Source: Deinococcus multiflagellatus
GTDB lineage: Bacteria; Deinococcota; Deinococci; Deinococcales; Deinococcaceae
DNA: 64,000 bases
Direction: 5' to 3'
NCBI RefSeq assembly: GCF_020166415.1
Contig: NZ_JAIQXV010000013.1
Coordinates: 68,084-132,083, forward strand
How positions within the stretch are numbered: position 1 is the stretch's first letter; each line of letters starts with the position of its first letter. Shown here piece after piece: positions 36,030 to 44,154 of this stretch. The position numbers were made by a program, and so were the translations under genes. A model generated the notes under the pieces. That model was not told where the DNA came from. It did no database searches and saw only the letters and a program-made list of their open reading frames with translations.

Positions 36030-36071
36030 GTGAACCGCCTCGCGCCCCTCTCCCCCATTCCTTCGCCGTGA
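36030..36071 (+). CDS. Leaderless mini-ORF coupled to the 2PGK gene (13 aa)
   Basis: GTG 36030 follows the -10 by 6 nt, encodes MNRLAPLSPIPSP, and its TGA (36069-36071) overlaps the next GTG as GTGA. No Shine-Dalgarno is seen for the downstream gene, so coupling is the probable mode of initiation. Confidence 0.5.
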   Translation: MNRLAPLSPIPSP

Positions 36072-37558
36072 CCCAGCCCGAACTGCGGATTGGCACCGCG
36101 CGCCACGCCTTTCCGTTCAGCCGGGGCCTGCTGGTGGAGTCGCTGGTGAACGCCGGGGCCGAGGGCGCCCAGGCTGCCGCCGCGGCCCGGCGCATTGAGC
36201 AGCAGCTGCGCCTGGCGCGGCGCACGGTGGTCAGCCCGGCCGAGTTGCAGGCCCTGATGGTGGAGGTGGCCCGCGACGTGCTGGGCCCGGAGGTGGCCCA
36301 GGCCGCCGAGGCGCAGACCCCCGCCTTTGCCGACATTCTGGTGACCGCCAAGAAGGGCGAGCTGCCCTTTAGCCGGGGCGTGCTGGCGCGCACGCTGGAA
36401 GACACCGGGCTGTCCAGCAAGGACGCCTACGCCACCGCCAGCGTGGTGGACGTGCGGCTGCGCCAGCGGGGCGTGCGCCGCCTGAGCGCCGAGGAAATTG
36501 ACAACCTGATTGAAGACGCCCTGGCCCAGCGCTACGGCGAACACCTGCGCCTGACCTACCGCTACCTGCGCCACAACCGGGGCAAACTGGGCGTGATTGG
36601 CGAGGGCAGCACTGTGCCCAGCCCCTTTTCCAAGGGCATTCTGGTGCAGTCCATGCTGGCGGCGGGCGTGACCCCCGACGTGGCGCGCAAGGTGGCGCGC
36701 GTGACCCAGCGCGACCTGCGCGGACGCGAGGACCGGGTGGTGACCCGGCAGGCCATTCAGGCCAAGGTGGAAGCCCTGCTGCGCGACGAGGTGGGCCCGG
36801 ATGTGAGCGCCCGCTACCGCCTGCTGCGGGTGATTCGCCGCCCGCCCCGCCCGGTGATCGTGCTGCTGGGCGGCGTGTCCGGCACCGGCAAGAGCTTCCT
36901 GGCCGCCGAGATTGCCTACCGCCTGGGGATTGCGCGCGTGGTGAGCACCGATTCCATTCGCGAGGTGATGCGGGCGATGGTTTCCCCCGCCCTGGTGCCC
37001 ACCCTGCACGCCAGCACCTTCAATGCCTGGGAAGCCCTGCTGCCCCCCGGCGCCCAGCGCCCCGAGCGCCCCACCCGCGAGGCGCTGCTGGCCGGCTTCC
37101 GCGATCAGGTGGGGCAGGTCAGCGTGGGCCTGAGCGCCGTGGTGGAACGCAGCGTGCAGGAGGGCAGCAGCTTGGTGCTGGAGGGCGTGCATCTGGTTCC
37201 CGGCTACCTGCGCGCCGAGGCGTTTCAGGGTGCGCTGATGGTGCCCATGCTGGTCACCCTGCCCGACCCGGCCGAGCACCGCCGCCACTTTGAAAGCCGC
37301 GACACCGAAACCGCCGCCAGCCGCCCCCTGCACCGCTACATGGCCTATTTCGACGAAATTCGCGCCATGCAAGATGAACTCGAAGCCCTGGCCCGCGCGC
37401 AGGGCGTACCGCTGCTGGACGGCCTGACCCTGGACGAGAGCGCCGAGCAGGCCGTGGACGTGGTGCTGCGGCAGGTGATGGTGGCCCTGACACCCGCAGA
37501 GCGCCAGAACCTCCTGGGTGAGGAGTTCAGCGACACCAGCCTGGACCCACGCGGCTAA
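36068..37558 (+). CDS. 2-phosphoglycerate kinase with three ATP-cone-like repeats
   Basis: 496 residues. The kinase domain begins with Walker A GGVSGTGKS at residues 268-276 and continues with VVSTDSIREVMRAM and VLEGVHLVPGY, as in archaeal 2-phosphoglycerate kinases that supply cyclic 2,3-bisphosphoglycerate or mannosylglycerate-type pathways. Ahead of it are three similar units, each starting with a PFSRG or PFSKG signature (about residues 15, 99 and 181) and ending near ELQALMVEV, EIDNLIEDA and AIQAKVEAL, the ATP-cone architecture of allosteric nucleotide sensors. GTG start overlaps a mini-ORF stop. Confidence 0.85.
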   Translation: MTQPELRIGTARHAFPFSRGLLVESLVNAGAEGAQAAAAARRIEQQLRLARRTVVSPAELQALMVEVARDVLGPEVAQAAEAQTPAFADILVTAKKGELPFSRGVLARTLEDTGLSSKDAYATASVVDVRLRQRGVRRLSAEEIDNLIEDALAQRYGEHLRLTYRYLRHNRGKLGVIGEGSTVPSPFSKGILVQSMLAAGVTPDVARKVARVTQRDLRGREDRVVTRQAIQAKVEALLRDEVGPDVSARYRLLRVIRRPPRPVIVLLGGVSGTGKSFLAAEIAYRLGIARVVSTDSIREVMRAMVSPALVPTLHASTFNAWEALLPPGAQRPERPTREALLAGFRDQVGQVSVGLSAVVERSVQEGSSLVLEGVHLVPGYLRAEAFQGALMVPMLVTLPDPAEHRRHFESRDTETAASRPLHRYMAYFDEIRAMQDELEALARAQGVPLLDGLTLDESAEQAVDVVLRQVMVALTPAERQNLLGEEFSDTSLDPRG

Positions 37559-37627
37559 AGGGAGGGCAGGAGGACAGCTTGCCCAGCTGGGAGGACGGCC
37601 CAGGCAAAGCTTCTGTGGCGGGCGGAC

Positions 37628-37795
37628 CATACCCAGACACTCCAGAACAGACCTGCGCCTCCCCACCCTTGGCGCATCTCCGGTGTAATGCACAGCAAAC
37701 CGTTGCCTTTCCGACGCTGCTGTTCTGTGCAGCTCTGCGCGTCGTTTTGGTCGACCCCATGCCGTCACAGGTCACGGCATCTCTCGGAGGTTAGA
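37628..37795 (+). repeat. Diverged MITE-like element, family B copy 5
   Basis: Begins CATACCCAGAC, contains TGCAGCTCTGCGCGTC of the core and ends with the hairpin ATGCCGT-CACAGGTC-ACGGCAT (37769-37790) and CGGAGGTTAGAG. Length about 168 bp matches the family. Not adjacent to a stop codon. The rest of the 37559-38009 gap shows nothing recognisable. Confidence 0.55.
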
Positions 37796-38009
37796 GCCGG
37801 CAGCTGGATTCAGCCAGCCTCGGGCCTCTCTCGGCCGAAGTCCAAGAAAGATTTCCGGCTGGCTTCGACCACCTGCGTCCAGTCGAGATACAGAACGGCT
37901 CTTTGCGCGCAGCCCAGGTACAGGCAACAAAGAAAGGTGAGCCACGCTCTCTCGCCGCGTGCTCACCCCAGATCTGCCACCAACGGCAGAAGCCTCTTTG
38001 CTTCTCTCC

Positions 38010-38426
38010 TCAGCGCACGGTCAGGCGCACGTCTACGTTCCCTTTGGTCGCCACGCTGTAGGGGCAGACCTCGTGGGCGGCGTGCATCAGGGCCTGGGCC
38101 TGCTCGGGGCTGAGGCCGGGAAAGTGGCCTTCGAGTTCCACGTCCAGCGCAAAACTCAGGCCCTCGCGGCGCAGGCCCACCTGGGCGCTGACGGTGCTGG
38201 CGGGGTCCAGGTCCAGTTTCTGGCGCCGGGCGGCCACCCCCAGGGCGCCCAGAAAGCAGGCGGCGTAGCCCGCAGCGAACAGCTGCTCGGGGTTGGTGCC
38301 GGGGCCGTCGTCGCCGCCGATGGCTGCGGGGACGCTCAGGTTCAGGTTCAGGCGGCCATCTTCGCTGGCAACGGTGCCGGCGCGGCCCCCGGTGGCGACA
38401 GCCTGGGCGGTAAAGAGGTTACTCAT
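38010..38426 (-). CDS. Ohr/OsmC family organic hydroperoxide resistance protein
   Basis: Thiol peroxidase of 138 residues reducing organic peroxides. The two redox Cys are in LFAAGYAACFLGAL and HEVCPYSVATKGN, and the catalytic Arg/Glu are likely in LRREGLSF and NPEQ. Ohr rather than OsmC is indicated by AHEVCPYS and KGNVDVRLTV. ATG 38426 (MSNLFTAQ) fits the family; an in-frame ATG lies 12 nt upstream. No OhrR repressor adjoins. Confidence 0.9.
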   Translation of the reverse strand: MSNLFTAQAVATGGRAGTVASEDGRLNLNLSVPAAIGGDDGPGTNPEQLFAAGYAACFLGALGVAARRQKLDLDPASTVSAQVGLRREGLSFALDVELEGHFPGLSPEQAQALMHAAHEVCPYSVATKGNVDVRLTVR

Positions 38427-38514
38427 GCGCGCCAGCATGGCCCACCCGGGCCCCGGGCAACGGCGCGATAGCCCACAAAGAGGGTGTTCCCGCGTGAGGG
38501 GCAGAGCCTCCCCT

Positions 38515-39369
38515 TCACCAGACGCGCACCCGCACGTAGGCCCGGTCGGCGTAGCCGTCCTGCCCGGGGCGATGGGGCCGCACGTAGGGAAAGCGCGTGA
38601 TCAGCAGCGGGTCGGCCGCCAGCAGGTCGTCCAGGTGGCGCTCAGCGGCGGCCAGGGTGGGCAGCACCGCCGGATAGCCGCCGCTGGCCAGACAGACCTC
38701 GCGCGGGCCAGGGGGCAGCACCGAGACGCGCAGGTGCTCGTCGGGAATGGTGCGGCCGTCCACCAAGCCGTAGCCAAAGGGGCCGGTGGTGTTCGCCAGC
38801 GCAGCGTGCGCGGCCAGCAGCGGGGCGAGGATGGGCTGGACGGGGTCGTCGTGGCGCAGGGCGGCCGGGGTGTGGTGGGCGTCGCCGCGCGCCAGAAGGG
38901 CGTGCAGAAAGACCGCCCGCGCCTGGGCCGCCGCCGCCAGCGAGGGCAGCAGGCTGGGCAGCCCGTGGGTGGCCTGGGGACCCGTACCGCCGTCCCACTG
39001 GGCGCCCACGGCGCCAATCTGCCAGACCTCGCGCCGAGCGTGGCTAACGGCCGCCAGGGCGTAGGCCACCTGCAGGCGCCCGGCCCCGCCGCTCACGCGG
39101 CCCACCGCCTGGTCCAGGGCGCGGGTGAAGCGGTCGGCGGCGTCGCGCAGGTCGGCGGTGGGGGGCAGGTCGCGCAGGGCGGCGGCGCCAACACTGGCGG
39201 CAAACCGGGCCGGGGGCTGGTCGTGGGGCCGCGCGCCCCCGGTGGTAACCCCAAAACTCAGGCCTGCCACCACCGCCACGTGGTGGGGCGTGACCACCAG
39301 CAGGTCGGCGCCGTCTTCCGGCTGCCCGGTGCGGGCGCGGACGCTGGATTCGACCACATGCAGCGGCAT
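38515..39369 (-). CDS. Hypothetical protein, possible PP2C-like phosphatase fold
   Basis: 284 residues. The N-terminal half (VESSVRARTGQPEDGADLLVVTPHHVAVVAGLSFGVT) and the AVSHARREVWQIGAVGAQWDG segment resemble degenerate PP2C-type or Ntn-like proteins of actinobacteria in which an Asp pair binds metals. The key acidic residues are not clearly conserved, so no activity is claimed. Leaderless. Confidence 0.7.
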   Translation of the reverse strand: MPLHVVESSVRARTGQPEDGADLLVVTPHHVAVVAGLSFGVTTGGARPHDQPPARFAASVGAAALRDLPPTADLRDAADRFTRALDQAVGRVSGGAGRLQVAYALAAVSHARREVWQIGAVGAQWDGGTGPQATHGLPSLLPSLAAAAQARAVFLHALLARGDAHHTPAALRHDDPVQPILAPLLAAHAALANTTGPFGYGLVDGRTIPDEHLRVSVLPPGPREVCLASGGYPAVLPTLAAAERHLDDLLAADPLLITRFPYVRPHRPGQDGYADRAYVRVRVW

Positions 39370-39375
39370 GGGCCC

Positions 39376-39381
39376 ATGCTA
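39376..39381 (-). promoter_or_regulatory. -10 element, leaderless 284-aa protein gene
   Basis: TAGCAT on the minus strand, 6 nt before ATG 39369. Confidence 0.6.
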
Positions 39382-39809
39382 CCCCGACCGGGAACTGGCC
39401 TCCCGCCCACTTCTGTCACCCTTCAGCAAGGGTGCGCAGAGGTGCAGCACGTCAGCTGGGGCAGTTGGGTGAATACAGCGCTTTGCCCCCTTTTGCAGAG
39501 GCTTACAGGGCTGCGCTGCAGAGGTTGGGCCCTGGACAGCGGAGCAGAAGCCGACGGGAAACGCACGGCCCAGGCAGGTTGAGCTGAGAACCTGCTTGCC
39601 TCGCTTGAAACCTGTCCGCACCACCGCTCAGACAGCCGCCCACATCTGAATCGTTCGGGAAAGAATGAGAGGTTGCGCTCCTGCAACCCCTCTCAAGTCG
39701 ACGGCCCGACGCGTCAGAGCTGGTTCTCCCCCGCAAGTCCTTTCTTCAAAACGGCCAACTCGAGTCACGGATGTTTCCAGAAACCCGATCAAAGACCCTT
39801 TCTACCCGC
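39382..39809. other. Intergenic stretch, no gene supported
   Basis: No frame with credible start or composition was found. The one clear structure is a hairpin GAGAGG-TTGC / GCAA-CC-CCTCTC at 39667-39694, which on the minus strand is followed by ATTCTTT and may terminate the mutM-pdxH transcript. Confidence 0.5.
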
Positions 39810-40454
39810 TCAGGGCATCAGGCGGGTGATCTGCCACTCCCCGCCTGCCCGGATATACCGGAAGCGGTCGTGCAGGCGGTTGGCGCGGCCCTGCCAGAAC
39901 TCCCATTCCTGCACCTGGACCCGGAAGCCGCCCCAGAAGGCCGGGCGGGGCACCGGGGTCTTGCCGGGATAGCGGGCGTGCAGGTCGGCAAAGGTGGCCT
40001 CCAGCGCCTCGCGGCTGGCAATGGGCGCGCTTTGCGGGGCGCTGGCGTGGGCGGCCAGCTGGCTCTCGCGCGGGCGGGCGTGAAAGTAGGCGTCGGCTTC
40101 GTCGTCTGGCACGCGGGTAACGGGGCCAAAGGCGCGCACCTGCCGCTCGTGCTCGGCCCAGTGAAAGAGCAGTTCGGCCTGCGGGTTGGCCCCCAGGTCG
40201 CGGCCTTTGTGCGACTCGAAATTGGTGTAGAAGGTCAGGCCCTCTTCCCCGGCGCCGCGCAGCAGCACGGTGCGCACACTGGGGCGCCCGCTGGCGTCGG
40301 CGGTGGCGAGGCTCAGGGCGTAGGGCTCGCGCAACCCGGCCTCCAGGGCTTCTTGCAGCCACGCCTGGAACTGGTGCAGGGGGTTGGCGTGCAGGGCCGC
40401 GCGGCGCAGTTCGGCGCGGGTGTAGGACAGCCGCAGCCCGGTCAGGTCGGTCAT
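39810..40454 (-). CDS. pdxH: PdxH, pyridoxine/pyridoxamine 5'-phosphate oxidase
   Basis: FMN enzyme producing pyridoxal phosphate; 214 residues. [35 protein letters not shown] and the C-terminal [16 protein letters not shown] with the substrate-binding Arg-x-His are diagnostic. The ATG overlaps the mutM TGA (ATGA), so the two are translationally coupled although the functions are unrelated. Confidence 0.95.
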   Translation of the reverse strand: MTDLTGLRLSYTRAELRRAALHANPLHQFQAWLQEALEAGLREPYALSLATADASGRPSVRTVLLRGAGEEGLTFYTNFESHKGRDLGANPQAELLFHWAEHERQVRAFGPVTRVPDDEADAYFHARPRESQLAAHASAPQSAPIASREALEATFADLHARYPGKTPVPRPAFWGGFRVQVQEWEFWQGRANRLHDRFRYIRAGGEWQITRLMP

Positions 40455-41299
40455 GGGGTCTCCTGACGGGCGCGGGGGTGCAGCGGCTGGCACACGGGGC
40501 AAAAATGGGTGCCGCGTCCGCCCAGCACAGTCTTTTCGATGGGCGCGCCGCAGCGGTCGCACGGCTGCCCGGCCCGGCCATAAGCGTGGTGCTGGGTCTG
40601 GTAGCCGCCACTCTGGCCGTCGTGCTGGCGGTAATTGCCCACCCCGTCGCCCAGGCTGCTGCCGCCCGCCGCCACCGCATGGCCCATCACCTCGCGCACG
40701 GCGTGGTACAGGCGCCCAGCTTCCTCGCGGGTCAGGCGGGTCTGGGCGGGGTGCAGCTGCGCGGCCCACAGGCTCTCGTCGGCGTAGATGTTGCCCACGC
40801 CGCTCACGGGTTTCTGCGACAGTAGCCACGGCTTCACCGGACCACACGTCGCCGCCAGCCGGGCAAAGGCCTCTTCGCGGAAATCGTCGGAGAGCGGTTC
40901 GGGGCCCATCGCCAGCAGGGTGGGATGCCCGGCGTACTGCCCGGCCGGCACCACCGCCATCTTGCCGAAGCGGCGCGGGTCGTCGAAATACAGCTCGCCG
41001 CCGTCGGTGCGCAGGGTCACGCGGGTGTGCTGGCCCTGCTCCAGGCGAAAGCCCCCGGTCATGCCCAGGTGCACCAGCAGTTCAAGGTCGTGGGCCTCGT
41101 CCTGGGCCGCACTCTGCTCGGCGAGGTGCAGCAGCAGGTACTTGCCCCGGCGGCTGAGGCCCTTAACAAGGCGCCCGGCGGCCCGGTGGGTGTCGCGGTA
41201 GCGGTGCGGAGCGTCGTGCACGACCTCCAGAATCGTGCGGCCCGAGAGCAGCGGCTCGATCTTGCGGCGGGTGGTTTCCACTTCCGGCAGTTCCGGCAT
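40451..41299 (-). CDS. mutM: MutM (Fpg), formamidopyrimidine-DNA glycosylase
   Basis: Base-excision repair glycosylase/AP lyase for 8-oxoguanine; 282 residues. The N-terminal [11 protein letters not shown] supplies the catalytic Pro and Glu, [12 protein letters not shown] and [10 protein letters not shown] contact DNA, and the C-terminal zinc finger is [20 protein letters not shown] followed by CPVCQ. ATG 41299 is confirmed by MPELPE and by a leaderless -10. Confidence 0.97.
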   Translation of the reverse strand: MPELPEVETTRRKIEPLLSGRTILEVVHDAPHRYRDTHRAAGRLVKGLSRRGKYLLLHLAEQSAAQDEAHDLELLVHLGMTGGFRLEQGQHTRVTLRTDGGELYFDDPRRFGKMAVVPAGQYAGHPTLLAMGPEPLSDDFREEAFARLAATCGPVKPWLLSQKPVSGVGNIYADESLWAAQLHPAQTRLTREEAGRLYHAVREVMGHAVAAGGSSLGDGVGNYRQHDGQSGGYQTQHHAYGRAGQPCDRCGAPIEKTVLGGRGTHFCPVCQPLHPRARQETP

Positions 41300-41305
41300 G
41301 GGGGC

Positions 41306-41311
41306 AGCATA
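41306..41311 (-). promoter_or_regulatory. -10 element, leaderless mutM
   Basis: TATGCT on the minus strand, 6 nt before ATG 41299. Confidence 0.65.
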
Positions 41312-41367
41312 GCCCTGCCCCGGCGCGGGCAACTGCGGCGCAGGGGACGGTCAGGGGCAGGGGCTGA

Positions 41368-41850
41368 TCAGGGGAAGTACACCTGACTGACCTTCAGCAC
41401 GCGCGCGCCGTCCAGGCGCAGGCGCACGACCCCGCCCGCAAAGGGCCAGCAGGCGGCCGGGTTGCCCTTCCACGACGACACGAAGCGTGTGAGCGACACC
41501 GGCGTGGGCACGATGTCCGAGGACTCGGCGCCGGGTTTCTCGGGGCAGGCGAGCTCGAAAACCGTGCGGGCATCGGTCTTCAGGGTGCGCAGCTGCGGGT
41601 TCACGTTGCGGGCCAGCACGCCACTGGGCGGCAGGGCGGCCTGGAACGCGCGGGCATTCGGGTAGTACCCCAGTTCCACCGCGCGGGCGGCGTCCTCTGG
41701 CGAGTCGTAAAACACCTCGATGTAATCCAGGGTCATGGTCATCAGGCCGGTCTGCACCTTCGCCGCCTTCAGGACGGCGTACTGCGTGACTGGCGCGGCC
41801 AGCGCCGAGGGCGCCAGAGCCAGCAGGACAAGAGCCAGGGCACGGTTCAT
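41368..41850 (-). CDS. Secreted protein, unknown
   Basis: 160 residues with a signal peptide (MNRALALVLLALAPSALA, cleavage before AP). The mature domain has two Cys (ELACPEKPG and NPAACWPFAGG) that could pair. No family recognised. Leaderless; divergent from pcp. Confidence 0.72.
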   Translation of the reverse strand: MNRALALVLLALAPSALAAPVTQYAVLKAAKVQTGLMTMTLDYIEVFYDSPEDAARAVELGYYPNARAFQAALPPSGVLARNVNPQLRTLKTDARTVFELACPEKPGAESSDIVPTPVSLTRFVSSWKGNPAACWPFAGGVVRLRLDGARVLKVSQVYFP

Positions 41851-41856
41851 CTGCCC

Positions 41857-41862
41857 AGCGTA
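41857..41862 (-). promoter_or_regulatory. -10 element, leaderless secreted-protein gene
   Basis: TACGCT on the minus strand, 6 nt before ATG 41850. Confidence 0.6.
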
Positions 41863-41883
41863 CCCTGCCGCCCGCCTCCCCTC

Positions 41884-41889
41884 TATCCT
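41884..41889 (+). promoter_or_regulatory. -10 element, leaderless pcp
   Basis: TATCCT, 6 nt before ATG 41896. Confidence 0.65.
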
Positions 41890-41895
41890 CGGGCC

Positions 41896-42528
<633 letters not shown>

Positions 42529-42693
42529 TCCAGGAAGGGTGACGGGGAGAGGTGGCGTGCGGGTTCAGGCGTGAATCTGACCACCCCGGGGCAAAACGTC
42601 TGCCCTGCATCTGTCCCCTGTCTCCCCTCGTTCGCCCCAGAGCTGTTAAGGGCAAAACTGGAGGTGGCTCTGGGGTTCGCTCTCACAGCAGAG

Positions 42694-42733
42694 CCCAGCT
42701 GCATTGAGGGTATCTCCCCTCAATGCAGCTGGG
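42694..42733. repeat. Perfect 17-bp inverted repeat
   Basis: CCCAGCTGCATTGAGGG, spacer TATCTC, then CCCTCAATGCAGCTGGG. Arms are exact complements. It is not followed by a T tract and is 165 bp after pcp. Confidence 0.85.
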
Positions 42734-42759
42734 CCGAACGGCGTGAGTCTCTGGAAGAG

Positions 42760-42783
42760 ACAGCGGCAGAAGTGGAATTGAGG
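42760..42783 (-). repeat. 24-bp dispersed repeat, copy 2
   Basis: Exact complement of 6661-6684. Confidence 0.7.
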
Positions 42784-42962
42784 GGCGTTCTTGGCCCGAG
42801 GGTGGAACTGGCAGCCGCTGTCAGAACAGCCTTCTTTGGCGCGCCTCTCCCCCATTTTCTGCTGCTGCCCTACGCCCCAAGTTTCCGCCTCTGCGCCGCA
42901 GAGCACTGGGCCTCGATGAAGGGGAAGGACGCTGGCCCGGCCCGCATCGGCACCCCCACCCG

Positions 42963-43262
42963 CTAGGGAAACGGCGCGCGACCCGGCACCCATGTGCCCT
43001 GTTCGCCACCGGCCCAGTGCCATTCTCCCTCGGCAGGGCGGGCGGCCAGGGCGGCCTGCACCGCCGCCAGGGGCACGCGGCGGGCAAAGCGGGTGCGGGC
43101 GTGCCACGCGGCCAGCGCGGCGCCGGGCTGGGCCGGGCGCAGGCCCCGCAGCGCGGCCCAGGCGCGGTTCACCGCCAGATCGAACAGCGCGGCCGGCACG
43201 GCGCCAGCTGGGGCCACGCCGTCCGGGTTGGGGTCGGTCAGAAACGGGCGGTCCTGGGGCAC
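42963..43262 (-). CDS. Hypothetical protein, 99 aa
   Basis: Small Ala/Pro-rich protein (AWAALRGLRPAQPGAALAAW) starting GTG 43262, 2 nt downstream of the DinB-like gene stop. No family recognised. Co-directional spacing supports it being a real cistron. Confidence 0.55.
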   Translation of the reverse strand: MPQDRPFLTDPNPDGVAPAGAVPAALFDLAVNRAWAALRGLRPAQPGAALAAWHARTRFARRVPLAAVQAALAARPAEGEWHWAGGEQGTWVPGRAPFP

Positions 43263-43264
43263 GG

Positions 43265-43648
43265 TCAGACCAGCAGGGGGCGCCGGGCCAGCGCCGCGAT
43301 CTGCCCAGCGTGCCAGACGGTGTGCCGGGCCAGGGCCAGCAGGGCGTCCTGCACGGTGGGGCCGGTGGAGCCCAGGGGCCGGGCCAGGGCCTCTGGGGGC
43401 AGGGCGCGGGTGGCCGTCACCTCCCAGGCCATCAGGCGGGTCAGGCCCGCGTCGTCCGGGGGGGGTGCCTGCCCAGCCGCCGCCGTGACCGCCACCCAGG
43501 TCTCGTGCTTCACCGCGCGCAGGTGAGCGGTCAGCGCCGCGACGCGCGGGTGTGGCTGGCCGTCCACCCGCGCCAGGGCCGCGCGCACGCTGTGAGCAGG
43601 GCCGTGGTTGGCGTCGTCCAGCAGCTCGGCCAGGAGGTCCGGGGTCAT
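43265..43648 (-). CDS. DinB-like four-helix protein
   Basis: 127 residues. RVAALTAHLRAVKHETW, VTATRALPPEAL and ALARHTVWHAGQIAAL, with His residues at the positions that bind metal, fit the DinB/YfiT fold. Such proteins are often thiol transferases or of unknown role; Deinococcus encodes many. ATG 43648 (MTPDLLAEL) lies just after the stop of the upstream gene. Confidence 0.75.
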   Translation of the reverse strand: MTPDLLAELLDDANHGPAHSVRAALARVDGQPHPRVAALTAHLRAVKHETWVAVTAAAGQAPPPDDAGLTRLMAWEVTATRALPPEALARPLGSTGPTVQDALLALARHTVWHAGQIAALARRPLLV

Positions 43649-43649
43649 C

Positions 43650-44153
43650 TCAGGCGAGGCGGAAGGCGTCGCCGTCGCGCACAAGGCGGCCCAGGTCCAG
43701 CATGCGCGCGGTGACCGCCTGGGCCTGGGCCTCGGTCAGGGGGCTGCTCGACTGCAGGTCGGCCAGGGTAAAGCGCCCGCCCTTGCGGTGCGCGAGGCGG
43801 TACACCATGCGCTCTTGCACGTCGGCGCGCGGGGCGTGGCCCTGGCGGCGGCCAAACGCGCGCCACACCAGCGCACCTACCACCACCCCCACGAGCAGCG
43901 CCAGGGGAATCATGGTGGCCGCAAAGGCCGGATCGCCCACCTGCGCCCCCAGGGCGTGGAGGTGGCGCTGGGCTTCGGCAATCTGCGCCTCGGTGCCGCT
44001 CTCACGCAGGCGCTTTAGGGCCCCACGCGCGCGCAGGTAAGCAAACACGCCGCCCAGATCGCCGCGCACAAAGGCGGCGCTGTAGGCAATCAGGGCGGCG
44101 GCGCACCCGGCAATGGCGGTCAGCAGGAATTTCTGCACGTTCACGCTGTTCAT
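43650..44153 (-). CDS. Membrane protein with C-terminal winged-helix-like domain, unknown
   Basis: 167 residues. Two membrane segments (about 9-27 and 79-98) flank a charged helical loop (ARGALKRLRESGTEAQIAEAQ). The cytosolic tail KGGRFTLADLQSSSPLTEAQAQAVTARMLDLGRLVRDGDAFRL reads like a small winged-helix fold. The start is immediately after the DUF58-TgpA stop, so it is the third gene of the MoxR operon. Confidence 0.65.
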   Translation of the reverse strand: MNSVNVQKFLLTAIAGCAAALIAYSAAFVRGDLGGVFAYLRARGALKRLRESGTEAQIAEAQRHLHALGAQVGDPAFAATMIPLALLVGVVVGALVWRAFGRRQGHAPRADVQERMVYRLAHRKGGRFTLADLQSSSPLTEAQAQAVTARMLDLGRLVRDGDAFRLA

Positions 44154-44154
44154 G

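Larger units (their letters stand above)
42529..42962. other. Intergenic stretch with palindromes
   Basis: No credible gene. It contains the perfect palindrome at 42694-42733 and the second copy of the 24-bp repeat at 42760-42783; AACTGGCAGCC..GGCTGC-like imperfect repeats add to the structure. Confidence 0.5.
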
